From: an uncultured Alphaproteobacteria bacterium
Lineage (GTDB): Bacteria; Pseudomonadota; Alphaproteobacteria; GCA-2731375
Length of the DNA: 64,000 bases
NCBI GenBank assembly: GCA_951812805.1
Contig: CATOSZ010000001.1
Span: 186,001 to 250,000 of the forward strand
Reading direction: 5' to 3'
The notes beneath the pieces are model-generated. The model was not told the origin of the DNA. It worked only from the letters and a program-made list of their open reading frames with translations, and did not search any database. Positions 1 through 8,237 of the stretch are shown piece by piece (the stretch's first letter is position 1; each line of letters begins with the position of its first letter). The position numbers were made by a program, and so were the translations under genes.

Positions 1-34
1 CGCGCCCACACCCGGTTTCTGGCGTCACAGGGAT

Positions 35-492
35 CTATTCCTCGGTCGGCGTGGGTTCGATGATTGTTCCATTCATCAAGACCACCAGCCAGTCCGCCCG
101 GGAACTCCAGGAATCATCCGTTTCGAAGATCTTCAACGTCATCTGGTAGTACCAGTGATACTTCAATTCTTTGCATATATGCCGGTGAAGTCCGATGTGC
201 CAAACTCGACCCTCGCTGCCGCTTGGTGTTTCGCCCTGGCCCAATCCAGGGAAAGAGCGGTCGCCGCTGGCACGGACAGGGGTATCGGTTCCAAACCAGG
301 CTTCCATTTGGGGCTCGCCATGAAATCTCGTTTCGACATGGACAATTCGAAGTGCTGGCTGCCGGAATTGTCGGAGCGATACATCGTGGAAAAGACGACC
401 GGATCGCTTGCACAAGCCTCCGCAGTGGAGCAAAGAAATGCAAACGCCAAGAACCCGAAACCAAACTTTCGGCCGGGTTTCGCAAGATTCAT
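35..492 (-). pseudogene. small exported protein, probably frameshifted
   Basis: A reading frame starting at 492 gives an N-terminus with a basic residue cluster, a hydrophobic stretch (FGFGFLAFAFLC) and a small-residue cleavage region, so it looks like a secreted or periplasmic protein. This frame stops at 163, but the next frame continues without a break to 35 with a sensible C-terminus (KYHWYYQMTLKIF, then VLMNGTIIEPTP). The two halves join if one base is missing near 165-180. I do not recognise a named domain; the overall style is that of small uncharacterised periplasmic proteins. It lies in a decayed region next to a transposase remnant. A genuine short 109-residue protein is the alternative. 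Confidence 0.4.
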
Positions 493-715
493 GAGTGCGA
501 CAGTCCCCAAATGTCCTTTCAGTGCGATGCAAGATTGTAGACTTGCGGGGAGGCGGATACAACAATGTATCGGATCTCGCGCCTGTGGTTCCGGGGATTG
601 ATCTTCCGGTTCCGCATAATGTTCCGAGAGGCAGCGCTGGTTGGTTGGACAACGAAGCCGCGCTGCCAAGGTGTGTTCCGCTTTTTCGCCAGACCGCCAT
701 AGTCCTTGTTTCTTT

Positions 716-859
716 TCAACCGTTCTGCTGCTGTTGCACCTGTGGCGATGTGGGCAAGGCGAGAAGCGGCTTATCCATCAAATCTACAGGCTCGCCAGTA
801 CCATAGGCCTCCGCCGGGGTCCGGCCGCCAAGCGCCGAATGTGGCCGCTCGGTGGTGGT
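716..859 (-). pseudogene. C-terminal remnant of an IS3-family transposase
   Basis: The minus strand encodes the typical tail of an IS3-type DDE transposase: ERPHSALGGRTPAEAY, followed by a Gln-rich end (QVQQQQNG). The Glu in this tail motif normally lies downstream of the integrase core. Nothing recognisable of the rest of the transposase remains upstream, so this is an inactive fragment of about 47 codons. It shows that the 1-1,200 region has hosted insertion and deletion events. Sequence between 493 and 715 holds no gene I can support. Confidence 0.7.
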
Positions 860-1204
860 ACGAGCGGCGGACGGAACAGCCCCGTTACAGGGGCACTGGA
901 TCGGCGAGAGGTTTGCTATTCCTGGCATCCGCTGTCGGGTCGGGTGGTCTTGCGTTCCGTGGGAGGGCTTGGATGGGGGCGGCGGGCAATGGGCAGAAGG
1001 CTGGAAGCTCGGACAAGTGTTCGACGCGGGCTCAGATCCGACACACGGTCTTGCACAAGTTCGGAAGTCCTCGGAAATTCCCAAGTTTCTTCGTATGCAT
1101 ACAGTCTGGATTCAATACCTCGAAATCAGCCGACACCGTTGACGGACAGGTCCAGGATCGCGCAAGTGTCGGCCTGGAGGTGCGGCCTCGTCGGGTGGGT
1201 GGGA
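860..1204. other. no supported gene
   Basis: About 345 bases between the IS3 remnant and the stop codon of the FecR-barrel gene. Open frames here are short or are antisense extensions of neighbours. I see no tRNA, no clear terminator and no recognisable protein motif. It is probably decayed sequence left from the mobile element. Confidence 0.5.
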
Positions 1205-3043
1205 TCAATAGGCGGCGAACAGCGGCCCCATGCGATCCGCGTCGAAGCGGAAGCGGACCGTCAGCCAGAGCTTGCGGGTATCGCTGGAAAAGCCGACCGC
1301 ATCGTAGTCCGCGTACTGGACGCCGAGGTACAGCGTTCCGTAACTGAGCGGGGTCGCCTTGAACAGACCGACATTCCATTCCGAGCCATACTGGGTGCCG
1401 CTCTCTTCGGCCCAGAAACGGTGGTATGCGGCGGTCAGGCGGAAGCCGTCGTACCAGCCACGACCGGGCAACGGCGCGTCCACGCCGGCATAGAGGTCTC
1501 GCAAGCCGTTCGCTGGCGTCCGCAGGAAGCGGTCGGTCGAGCCGTTGAACTTGTGCCCGGTGGCGAGCGGCAGCTGGAAGGCGTCCGCTCCGTCGCCGTC
1601 CAGGGATTCGTAGCCCAGGCGAAGGCGAATGCCGCGATAGGAGACGCTCGGCTCGATCCGGTAGAACCACAGTCCGAAGTTGCCGGGGTTGTCGCCGAAA
1701 TCAACCTGGTGTGCGATGTCGCCGCCGAGGGAGAAGGTCCAGTCCGCGCTCAACGGCAGGTCGCCTGTCATCCGCAGGCCTGTCGTCGCCGACGACATCA
1801 CGTCGGCGCTTCGTCTCTCGAAGTCCAGCAGCAGGGCGAAGGGGGAAAGCGTCAATCCAGGCACGATGTCATGGCGTGCGCGCAGGCCATGACCGCGAAG
1901 GCCGAGGCGCCCAAGGGGCGAGTCGGCACCCGCGACGCCGCGCACCTTGTCGAAATAGGCATACTCGAGCTCAGCGACGCCGTCGAAGCTCGCCTGCGCG
2001 CGGAAGGCATCGAAACTCTGCTGGTTCTGGCGGAAGTCGACGCTGCCGACGAAGCGTTCGTCGTCCCACTGGATCGTCTGACGCCCGAGCTTGAAACGCG
2101 TGCCCGGAACGACCCCGTCGGCGGAGAGATAAAGCTGATTGAGTTCGAAGCCGGGCGGGTCGACGATCAGCGGATAGCGCGTGCGACCACCGGTCGAGTC
2201 GTTGAAATCCCGCCTCCCGAAATCCGTGATCCATTCGACGTCGGCGCCGAGGGCGAAACCCAGCACCCGGCCGCTTTCGACGCCGAGGCGCGTCCGCGCG
2301 GTATCGGCGTTACCATCCTTGGGGACGGCGTCACTGTCGACGAATTCATGGCGGTAGCGAATATCGAAGGCGGGCCGTGCACCGCGCAGCAAGGCGCCGA
2401 AGTCACTCTCCGCCGGTGCGCGCGGCGCGGCGAAGCTCACCGTCGCCAGGGCCCGATCGACCTTGCGTGCCGCCCAGGGGGCGGGCGGGCGCGGCGCGGC
2501 GCCAGCGCGCGGTATCGTCGTGCCCAGGCCCGGCGCGTCGAGCACCACCGTGCGGGATGCCGTCGTCACCTCGACCTCGCCGTCCAGCAGCAGGACACCG
2601 TATTCGCCGTCGATCGGCCCGGCCCAGAAGTCGGTGCCGCGAATGCCGATGACGCCGATGGGCGTGCGAACGCGAACGATCGCCGGCCGCTTCCGGCCGA
2701 GCGTGCCCGTGACGAACCGGAAGGCCCCCTTGACGGTAGCGCCGACCTGGTTCGTCGTTCCCGACATCGCATAGACGAAATCGTCCAGGCGCACCCGCGC
2801 ATTCTCGCCGAGGTTCAGCCGGGTCTCGTCCTCGAAGGTGATTTCGAGACGCGAGGCGTCGCCCGTACGCACGACCTCGCTTTGAAAAACCGGCGCTTGA
2901 GGTGCGAGTGCGCGGCGGATGCCCGGCCGCTCCGCCTCGCTCGTGCCCTGCGCCGCCGATACGTTGCCGATCTCGTTCGTGGCGACGACCGGGGCCGGCA
3001 ATAGGGTGAGAAGGACGAGTGCCGCCCGAAATACAAATCGCAT
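1205..3043 (-). CDS. FecR-domain protein fused to an outer-membrane beta-barrel
   Basis: This 612-residue protein has a signal peptide (about residues 1-22), then a FecR-type domain at about 52-175. In that domain the segments LEITFEDETRLNLGENARV, then GTLGRKRPAIVRVRTPIGVI and GIRGTDFW, are characteristic. From about 220 to the end it is rich in alternating aromatic and polar strands (FDIRYRHEF, FKLGRQTIQWDDERFVG, LRLGYESLDGDGAD) and ends in a C-terminal Tyr. This resembles alginate-export-type outer-membrane barrels. FecR domains usually sit in periplasmic regulators, so the fusion suggests a periplasmic FecR module tethered to a pore. It starts 14 bases after the stop of the interrupted racemase gene on the same strand, so the two were probably one transcript before the IS insertion. 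The function is not known; the architecture is well supported. Confidence 0.75.
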   Translation of the reverse strand: MRFVFRAALVLLTLLPAPVVATNEIGNVSAAQGTSEAERPGIRRALAPQAPVFQSEVVRTGDASRLEITFEDETRLNLGENARVRLDDFVYAMSGTTNQVGATVKGAFRFVTGTLGRKRPAIVRVRTPIGVIGIRGTDFWAGPIDGEYGVLLLDGEVEVTTASRTVVLDAPGLGTTIPRAGAAPRPPAPWAARKVDRALATVSFAAPRAPAESDFGALLRGARPAFDIRYRHEFVDSDAVPKDGNADTARTRLGVESGRVLGFALGADVEWITDFGRRDFNDSTGGRTRYPLIVDPPGFELNQLYLSADGVVPGTRFKLGRQTIQWDDERFVGSVDFRQNQQSFDAFRAQASFDGVAELEYAYFDKVRGVAGADSPLGRLGLRGHGLRARHDIVPGLTLSPFALLLDFERRSADVMSSATTGLRMTGDLPLSADWTFSLGGDIAHQVDFGDNPGNFGLWFYRIEPSVSYRGIRLRLGYESLDGDGADAFQLPLATGHKFNGSTDRFLRTPANGLRDLYAGVDAPLPGRGWYDGFRLTAAYHRFWAEESGTQYGSEWNVGLFKATPLSYGTLYLGVQYADYDAVGFSSDTRKLWLTVRFRFDADRMGPLFAAY

Positions 3044-3057
3044 TACAGGCGGCCCAT

Positions 3058-3300
3058 TCAGCCCTCACCCCGCGCCAGCACGTGGCCGCCATAGTCCGCG
3101 ATCGGTTGCGGCGGCAGCGCGAACTTGCGTCGCTTGGAATGGCTGAGCCCGGCGGCGACCAGCATCTCCGCCGTCTTGACGCCGACCACGACGGGGTCGA
3201 GGACCGGCACGCCCGTGGTTTCCGAAAGCTCCCGGTCGTAGTCGCAGAGGCCGGCGCAGGCGAGGATGACGACCTCGGCGCCGTCCTGCTCGACGATCCG
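3058..3300 (-). pseudogene. 3' half of interrupted Asp/Glu/hydantoin racemase-family gene
   Basis: These 81 codons, including the TGA stop, encode the C-terminal lobe of an Asp/Glu/hydantoin racemase-family enzyme. They include the second catalytic-cysteine motif (VVILACAGLCDYD) and the usual GVPVLDPVVVG segment. The fragment has no start codon because an IS630-type element (3303-4471) separates it from its 5' half at 4472-4972. Joining 4972-4472 to 3300-3058 gives 248 codons in frame, which matches the normal length of this family (about 240-250 residues). In the reconstructed protein this cysteine is residue 182. Confidence 0.85.
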
Positions 3301-3302
3301 TA

Positions 3303-3326
3303 ATACCAGTCGACATTGATGTCAAC
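3303..3326 (+). repeat. IS630-type left terminal inverted repeat
   Basis: Matches the reverse complement of 4448-4471 over about 23 positions with five mismatches. The first A is unpaired and belongs either to the element or to a TAA target duplication. Confidence 0.85.
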
Positions 3327-3394
3327 TCGCGGTTGGATTCCCTTGCTGGCTGATTTCTGACTCAATTGTGGTGATTCGGAAGAGGGGGATCACC

Positions 3395-4455
3395 ATGGGT
3401 CGGGGTATTGCCTTGCGCGAGGATTTCGATGCGGCGGCGTTGCGACGTCTGGCCAAGGGATCGAGGGATGCTAAACAGATCCGGCGCTTGCTTTCGCTTG
3501 CTGTGATCTACGAGGGCGGGAGTCGGACGGAGGCCGCGCGGACGGGGGACGTCGGCCTTCAGGTGATCCGTGACTGGGTGCTGCGTTTCAACGCGGAGGG
3601 CCCGGCCGGCCTGATCGACCGCAAGGCGCCGGGCGCGGCGAAGAAACTGGACCCGGCGCAACGGGACGCCTTGGCGGCCCGGGTGGAAGCGGGACCGGAT
3701 CCGGCGCGCGACGGCGTCATGCGCTGGCGGCTAGCGGATCTGGTCGACTGGATCGGCGAGAGCTTCGCGATCACGCTCGACCAGCGGACGGTGAGCCGGG
3801 AGCTGAAGGCGATGGGCTTCGCCAGGATGACGATGCGGCCGCGCCATCACGCCCAGGAGCCGGGGGTGATCGAGGACTTCAAAAAAAATTCCCCGAGCTG
3901 GTCGCGCGGGCTCGCAAAGCACTCCCCGACGGCACCGGGATAGAGATCTGGTGGCAGGATGAAACCCGCGTCGGACAGAAGAACAAGCATGCCCGGCGCT
4001 GGGCCCGGCGCGGCACACGGCCACGCACCCCGCACGATCAGCGCACCAAGTCGGCCTATATCTTCGGCGCCATCTGCCCCGAGCGCGGCACCGGCGCCGC
4101 CATCGTCCAGCAACGCTGCAACACCGCCGCCATGCAGCAGCATCTGGAGGAAATCTCCGTCCAGGTTCAACCCGGAGCCCATGCCTTGATGCTGCTCGAC
4201 CGGGCCGGCTGGCACACCACGAAACGGCTCGACGTCCCGGCCAACATAACCCTCCTGCCGCTGCCGCCGAGATCGCCCGAACTCAATCCTGCCGAGAACG
4301 TCTGGCAGTACATCCGAAACAACTGGCTCTCCGACATCGTCTTCGAAGACCAGGACGACATCACCGATCATTGCTGCAAGGCCTGGAACAACCTCATCGC
4401 ACAGCCGGACAGAATCAAATCCATCGGACGAAGATCATGGGCCATCGGGTTCTGA
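3395..4455 (+). CDS. IS630-family transposase, made by -1 frameshifting
   Basis: The first frame (from the ATG at 3395) encodes a helix-turn-helix and linker region. It runs through a run of eight A bases at 3881-3888 and then terminates at 3943. The -1 frame continues as FKKKFPELVARARKALP to the TGA at 4453-4455. The total length with one base re-read is 354 codons, i.e. 353 residues, normal for the family. The catalytic DDE residues are in the second frame: Asp in IWWQDETRV, Asp in LMLLDRAGWH and Glu in SPELNPAENVW. A slippery A run at the junction is the usual IS630 device for producing the fusion product, so I read it as programmed frameshifting or transcriptional slippage rather than decay. 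It could instead be a simple frameshift mutation. Confidence 0.85.
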
Positions 4456-4471
4456 TCATTGTCGATTGGTA
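4448..4471 (-). repeat. IS630-type right terminal inverted repeat
   Basis: Reverse complement pairs with 3303-3326. The TA(A) target duplication follows at 4472-4474. The transposase stop codon (4453-4455) lies inside this repeat. Confidence 0.85.
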
Positions 4472-4972
4472 TAAGACGGCCTCGGTCAATTCGGCAAGCG
4501 TGCGTTCCCGCTCGATCGCCGCGGCCTCGACGTTCACGTTGATCGCGCGCACGGAGGCGCACTTCGCCTCGAAACCGTAGTAACGCACCATGTCCTGCTG
4601 GTAGGGGATGAACTGGTCCAGCATGGTGAGGCTGGTGAAGCGATGGCCGAGCTGGCAGGCGAGCGCCATGCTCGATTCCGAGATCGAGACGACGGGGATC
4701 GACAGCACCTCGCGCAGCGCATGGATGCCGACATTGCCGAAACCGGCGAGCACGACGGCGTCGAAACTCTCCTCGCCGACGCGGCGGCGCACCGCTTCGA
4801 TCATGTGCGGCGCGCTCATGTAGTCGCCGTAAGCCGAGTCGATGTTGCGCGTGCCGCCGGGCGACGCCATGCCGACGATTTCGGTGCCCTCGGCCGCGGC
4901 GCGCCGGGCCGAACGTTCGATCACCTCCAGCACGATTCCGGACGTGTTCGGATTGACCACCAGAATACGCAT
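4472..4972 (-). pseudogene. 5' half of interrupted Asp/Glu/hydantoin racemase-family gene
   Basis: These 167 codons begin MRILVVNPNTS, the classic N-terminus of hydantoin/Asp/Glu racemase-family proteins. As it stands the frame reads 19 codons into the IS630-type element and stops at 4415. In the first active-site loop the family normally has Cys (ACFGDPG-like). Here the sequence is VVLAGFGNVGIHALREV, with Gly77 at that position. The protein therefore has only the second cysteine (C182, in the 3' half). Arylmalonate decarboxylase of the same fold also has Gly here, so the ancestral activity may not have been racemisation. The gene is divergent from prpE (126 bases between starts) and was upstream of the FecR-barrel gene. 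Confidence 0.85.
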
Positions 4973-5097
4973 CGCTCTCTCCCCTCGGGTTCGCCCGCGA
5001 CATTCTGGCCCGATCCCTGCTCCGAGGCGAGGGAAAGGCTTGAAAAGCCGGCCCCAGCCGTGAAAATGGAATTTCGCCGAAGGAGGAGATCGAGCCG

Positions 5098-7002
5098 ATG
5101 AGCACCCGCTACGACGAGGCCTATGGCGCCTGGCGCGCCGATCCCGAAGCCTTCTGGGCGGAGGCGGCGGAAGGCGTCGACTGGTTCCGCCGTTGGGACC
5201 GGGTGCTGGACGCGGACCGCGCCCCGCTCTATCGCTGGTATGCGGGCGCCGAGACCAATACCTGCCACAACGCCGTCGACCGCCATGTCGCGGCCGGGCG
5301 CGGCGATCAGCCGGCGGTGATCTACGATTCGCCCGTCGCCGGCAACATCAAGCGGGTCCTGACCTTCGCCCAGCTCCAATCCGAAGTCGCCCGGGCCGGC
5401 GGCATGCTGCGCGCGCTCGGTGTCGCTAAGGGCGACCGGGTCATCATCTACATGCCCATGGTGCCGGAGACGCTGGTCGCCATGCTGGCCTGCGCGCGCA
5501 TCGGCGCCATCCATTCCGTGGTCTTCGGCGGCTTCGCGGCGAACGAGCTGGCGACGCGGATCGACGATGCCAAACCGAAGGCGATCCTCTCCGCCTCCTG
5601 CGGGATCGAGCCCGGCCGTGTCGTCCCCTACAAGCCCCTGCTCGACGGCGCGATTGAGATGTCGAGCCACAAGCCCGAAAAATGCGTCGTGCTGCAACGC
5701 GAGATGGAGACGGCGGAGCTGATCCCCGGCCGCGACCTCGACTGGGACGAGGCGATGGCGGCGGCGACGCCCGCCGATATCGTGCCCGTGGCGGCGACCG
5801 ACCCGCTCTATATCCTCTACACCTCCGGCACCACCGGCATTCCGAAGGGCGTGGTGCGCGACAACGGCGGCCATCTGGTGGCGCTGAAATGGTCGATGAA
5901 GAACATCTACGACATCGACCCGGGCGAAACCTATTGGGCGGCGAGCGACGTCGGCTGGGTCGTCGGCCATTCCTATATCGTCTATGCGCCGTTGTTCCAC
6001 GGCTGCGCCACCATCGTCTACGAGGGCAAGCCCGTCGGCACGCCGGACCCGGGCGCCTTCTGGCGGGTGATCTCGGAACATGGCGCCGCCGCCCTCTTCA
6101 CCGCGCCGACCGCCTTCCGCGCGATCAAGAAGGAAGATCCCGAAGGCGCGCTGATTGGGAACTACGACCTCTCCAAGTTCCGCACCCTGTTCCTCGCCGG
6201 TGAGCGGGCGGACCCCGACACCCTGCAATGGGCGGAACGGATCCTGGACCGCCCGGTGATCGACCATTGGTGGCAGACCGAAAGCGGCTGGCCGATCGCC
6301 GCCAACTGCATGGGCCTCGGCCAGTTCCCGGTGAAGCACGGCTCCTCCACCAAGGCGGTGCCGGGCTACGACATCCAGGTGGTGGACGAGCAGGCGAAAC
6401 AAGTGCCGGCGGGCGAGACCGGCGCCATCGTCGTCAAGCTGCCCCTGCCGCCCGGCTGCCTGCCGACGCTCTGGCAGGCCGACGACCGCTATGTCGAGAG
6501 CTACCTGGAAGAGTTCCCCGGCTACTACAAGACGGCGGACGCCGGCTATCTCGACGAGGACGGCTACGTCTTCATCATGAGCCGCACGGACGACATCATC
6601 AACGTCGCCGGCCACCGCCTGTCGACCGGCGGCATGGAGGAGGTACTGTCCGCCCACCCGGACGTCGCGGAATGCGCGGTGATCGGCGTCGCCGACCAGC
6701 TGAAGGGCCAGGTCCCGCTCGGCCTCGTGGTCCTGAAGTCGGGCGTGACGCGCGGCGAGGGCGAGATCTGCCAGGACCTGGTCGGCATGGTCCGCGGCCA
6801 GATCGGCCCGGTCGCCTCCTTCCGCACCTGCGCCGTCGTCGCCCGCCTGCCGAAAACCCGCTCCGGCAAAATCCTGCGCGGCACCATGCGCCGGATCGCC
6901 GACGGCGAAGAGTGGTCGATGCCGGCGACGATCGACGATCCGGTGATCCTGGACGAGATCACGGGCACGTTGGGCGAGGTCGGGTATCCGGGGAAGGGGT
7001 GA
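5098..7002 (+). CDS. prpE: propionyl-CoA synthetase (acetyl-CoA synthetase family)
   Basis: A 634-residue AMP-forming acyl-CoA ligase that activates propionate (and possibly acetate) to its CoA thioester. The N-terminal ACS domain is followed by the AMP-binding P-loop YILYTSGTTGIPKG, the WWQTESGWPIA adenine-binding motif, the hinge region MSRTDDIINVAGHRLSTGGM, and the C-terminal lysine motif LPKTRSGKILRGTM. The lack of a long acetyl-CoA-synthetase N-terminus and the THAVV-like start favour PrpE over Acs. A strong AAGGAGG lies upstream of the ATG. No methylcitrate-cycle genes are adjacent, so propionyl-CoA probably enters metabolism elsewhere. Substrate choice between propionate and other short acids cannot be settled here. 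Confidence 0.88.
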   Translation: MSTRYDEAYGAWRADPEAFWAEAAEGVDWFRRWDRVLDADRAPLYRWYAGAETNTCHNAVDRHVAAGRGDQPAVIYDSPVAGNIKRVLTFAQLQSEVARAGGMLRALGVAKGDRVIIYMPMVPETLVAMLACARIGAIHSVVFGGFAANELATRIDDAKPKAILSASCGIEPGRVVPYKPLLDGAIEMSSHKPEKCVVLQREMETAELIPGRDLDWDEAMAAATPADIVPVAATDPLYILYTSGTTGIPKGVVRDNGGHLVALKWSMKNIYDIDPGETYWAASDVGWVVGHSYIVYAPLFHGCATIVYEGKPVGTPDPGAFWRVISEHGAAALFTAPTAFRAIKKEDPEGALIGNYDLSKFRTLFLAGERADPDTLQWAERILDRPVIDHWWQTESGWPIAANCMGLGQFPVKHGSSTKAVPGYDIQVVDEQAKQVPAGETGAIVVKLPLPPGCLPTLWQADDRYVESYLEEFPGYYKTADAGYLDEDGYVFIMSRTDDIINVAGHRLSTGGMEEVLSAHPDVAECAVIGVADQLKGQVPLGLVVLKSGVTRGEGEICQDLVGMVRGQIGPVASFRTCAVVARLPKTRSGKILRGTMRRIADGEEWSMPATIDDPVILDEITGTLGEVGYPGKG

Positions 7003-7008
7003 GGGGGC

Positions 7009-8133
7009 TCACGGCCGCTCGATCACCATCTCGAACACTTCCCCCCGATACCTCACCCAAAACCTTTGCATGTCCGTCTGCATCAGGGCGTTGAGCTTGG
7101 CGCTGTTCTGATAGTCGCGGTGGAAGGTGTAGCGGCCGCTCTTGTCGACGGCGGTGCCGGGGGCGGCGAGCGCGCGTTCGATGTCGGGGAAGACGCCGCT
7201 GGCGAGTTCGCCCTCGGGGATGTCGATGAGGGGGGTGCCGGCGGCGGACGACGCGACGCGGCGGGCGGTCAGGGTCGGGCTTTTCGGATAGTGGCCGAGG
7301 CGTTGCATGTCGCGGTTCACGGCCAGCAGGGCCTCGCCTTCGGAGAGGCCGCGGGCCTTGTGGCGGGCGAGGCTGGCGGCGTGGTCGCCACGAAGGGTCC
7401 GCAGGCGGGCGACGTCGGTGGCGATCGAATGTTCGGCGATCCAGCGGGCGCGCAGGCCGTCCGGGTCGGCGGGGTCGTGATCGGGGCCGGCCAGCAGGGT
7501 GCGGACGGCGCCGGTGGCGAGGTCGCGGGCGAGGATGGCGCTCGGATAATAATCGGGACCGGGTGGGGCCATCAGTTCCGAAGCAGGGCCGACGGCGTCT
7601 TCCAGGTGGCCGGAGATGGTGGTGAATTTGGTGCTCCAGTCGGCACGCTCGTCGAGGCGTCGGGTCTTGTTGTTCCAGCGGGCCTGGACGCCGTATTGCT
7701 CGGCCCGGGGGCGGGTCGGGACCGTCAGGCGGATGGCGTATTCCAGGCTGCCGGCTTCGCCATGGCGCAGGCGGACGCGGGGCAGCGTGTAGAGCCGGCC
7801 GCGATAGGTGTCGAGCCAGCGGCCCTCCAGCGGCGAGGCCGGCCAGTCGCGGAGTGTTTCGACCCTGCCCGTCGCGGGGTCGAGGCGGCGCAGCGAAAAC
7901 CGGTCGGACAGGACATAGGCATGCGCCGGCGGGCTGAAATGCTCGTAGCCGAGGCCGAAGGAAAAGCCGCGCGTTTGCCGTTCGACGTAGAGGACACGCG
8001 TGCCGTCGCGGTCCCAAATCGGCGCGTGATAGCCGGTGCGGCTGTCGATGCCGGCCCGCAGCACCACCGTCACCACGATCAGGCCCAGGAGGCCGGCGCC
8101 ACCAAGAGCCCAAAACAACCAACGTCTTTGCAT
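7009..8133 (-). CDS. hypothetical membrane-anchored protein
   Basis: A 374-residue protein with one N-terminal membrane segment (WLFWALGGAGLLGLIVVTVV) and a large, presumably periplasmic, remainder. The start at 8133 is chosen because AAGGAGG lies eight bases upstream; an upstream in-frame start has no such site. The first part of the exported region reads like a propeller or WD-like repeat protein (DRDGTRVLYVERQ, RRLDPATGRVETL). I do not recognise a family. It is convergent with prpE (six bases apart) and divergent from the MFS gene. Confidence 0.65.
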   Translation of the reverse strand: MQRRWLFWALGGAGLLGLIVVTVVLRAGIDSRTGYHAPIWDRDGTRVLYVERQTRGFSFGLGYEHFSPPAHAYVLSDRFSLRRLDPATGRVETLRDWPASPLEGRWLDTYRGRLYTLPRVRLRHGEAGSLEYAIRLTVPTRPRAEQYGVQARWNNKTRRLDERADWSTKFTTISGHLEDAVGPASELMAPPGPDYYPSAILARDLATGAVRTLLAGPDHDPADPDGLRARWIAEHSIATDVARLRTLRGDHAASLARHKARGLSEGEALLAVNRDMQRLGHYPKSPTLTARRVASSAAGTPLIDIPEGELASGVFPDIERALAAPGTAVDKSGRYTFHRDYQNSAKLNALMQTDMQRFWVRYRGEVFEMVIERP

Positions 8134-8237
8134 GCCGGTCCTCCTTGCGTCGGACCATGCCCCGGGGCCATATGTGGCGCCGTTCGCGGGCCGATGCAAG
8201 CGGCGTGATCCGCGCGGCGCAGCGGGAGAGGCGGGGC

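Larger units (their letters stand above)
3303..4471 (+). mobile_element. IS630-family insertion sequence, complete
   Basis: An element of about 1,169 bp with imperfect terminal inverted repeats and a frameshifted DDE transposase gene. The ends read TACCAGTCGACA on the left and, reverse-complemented, TACCAATCGACA on the right. The bases TA (or TAA) at 3301-3303 and 4472-4474 are the target duplication; IS630 elements duplicate TA. Both choices of boundary give the same empty site, which restores the racemase frame exactly. The transposase runs opposite to the disrupted gene. The element looks complete and was probably active recently. Confidence 0.9.

Noticed and set aside
641-3004. 787-codon open frame on the plus strand
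   Set aside because: Antisense to the FecR-barrel gene, rich in Arg/Ala/Gly, with no homologous motif; expected in high-GC DNA.
4921-6657. 578-codon minus-strand frame over prpE
   Set aside because: Shadow of prpE; His/Gly/Arg-rich translation with no domain.
8145-8237. longer N-terminus for the MFS transporter
   Set aside because: The added residues are charged and non-homologous; a better ribosome-binding site precedes 8238.
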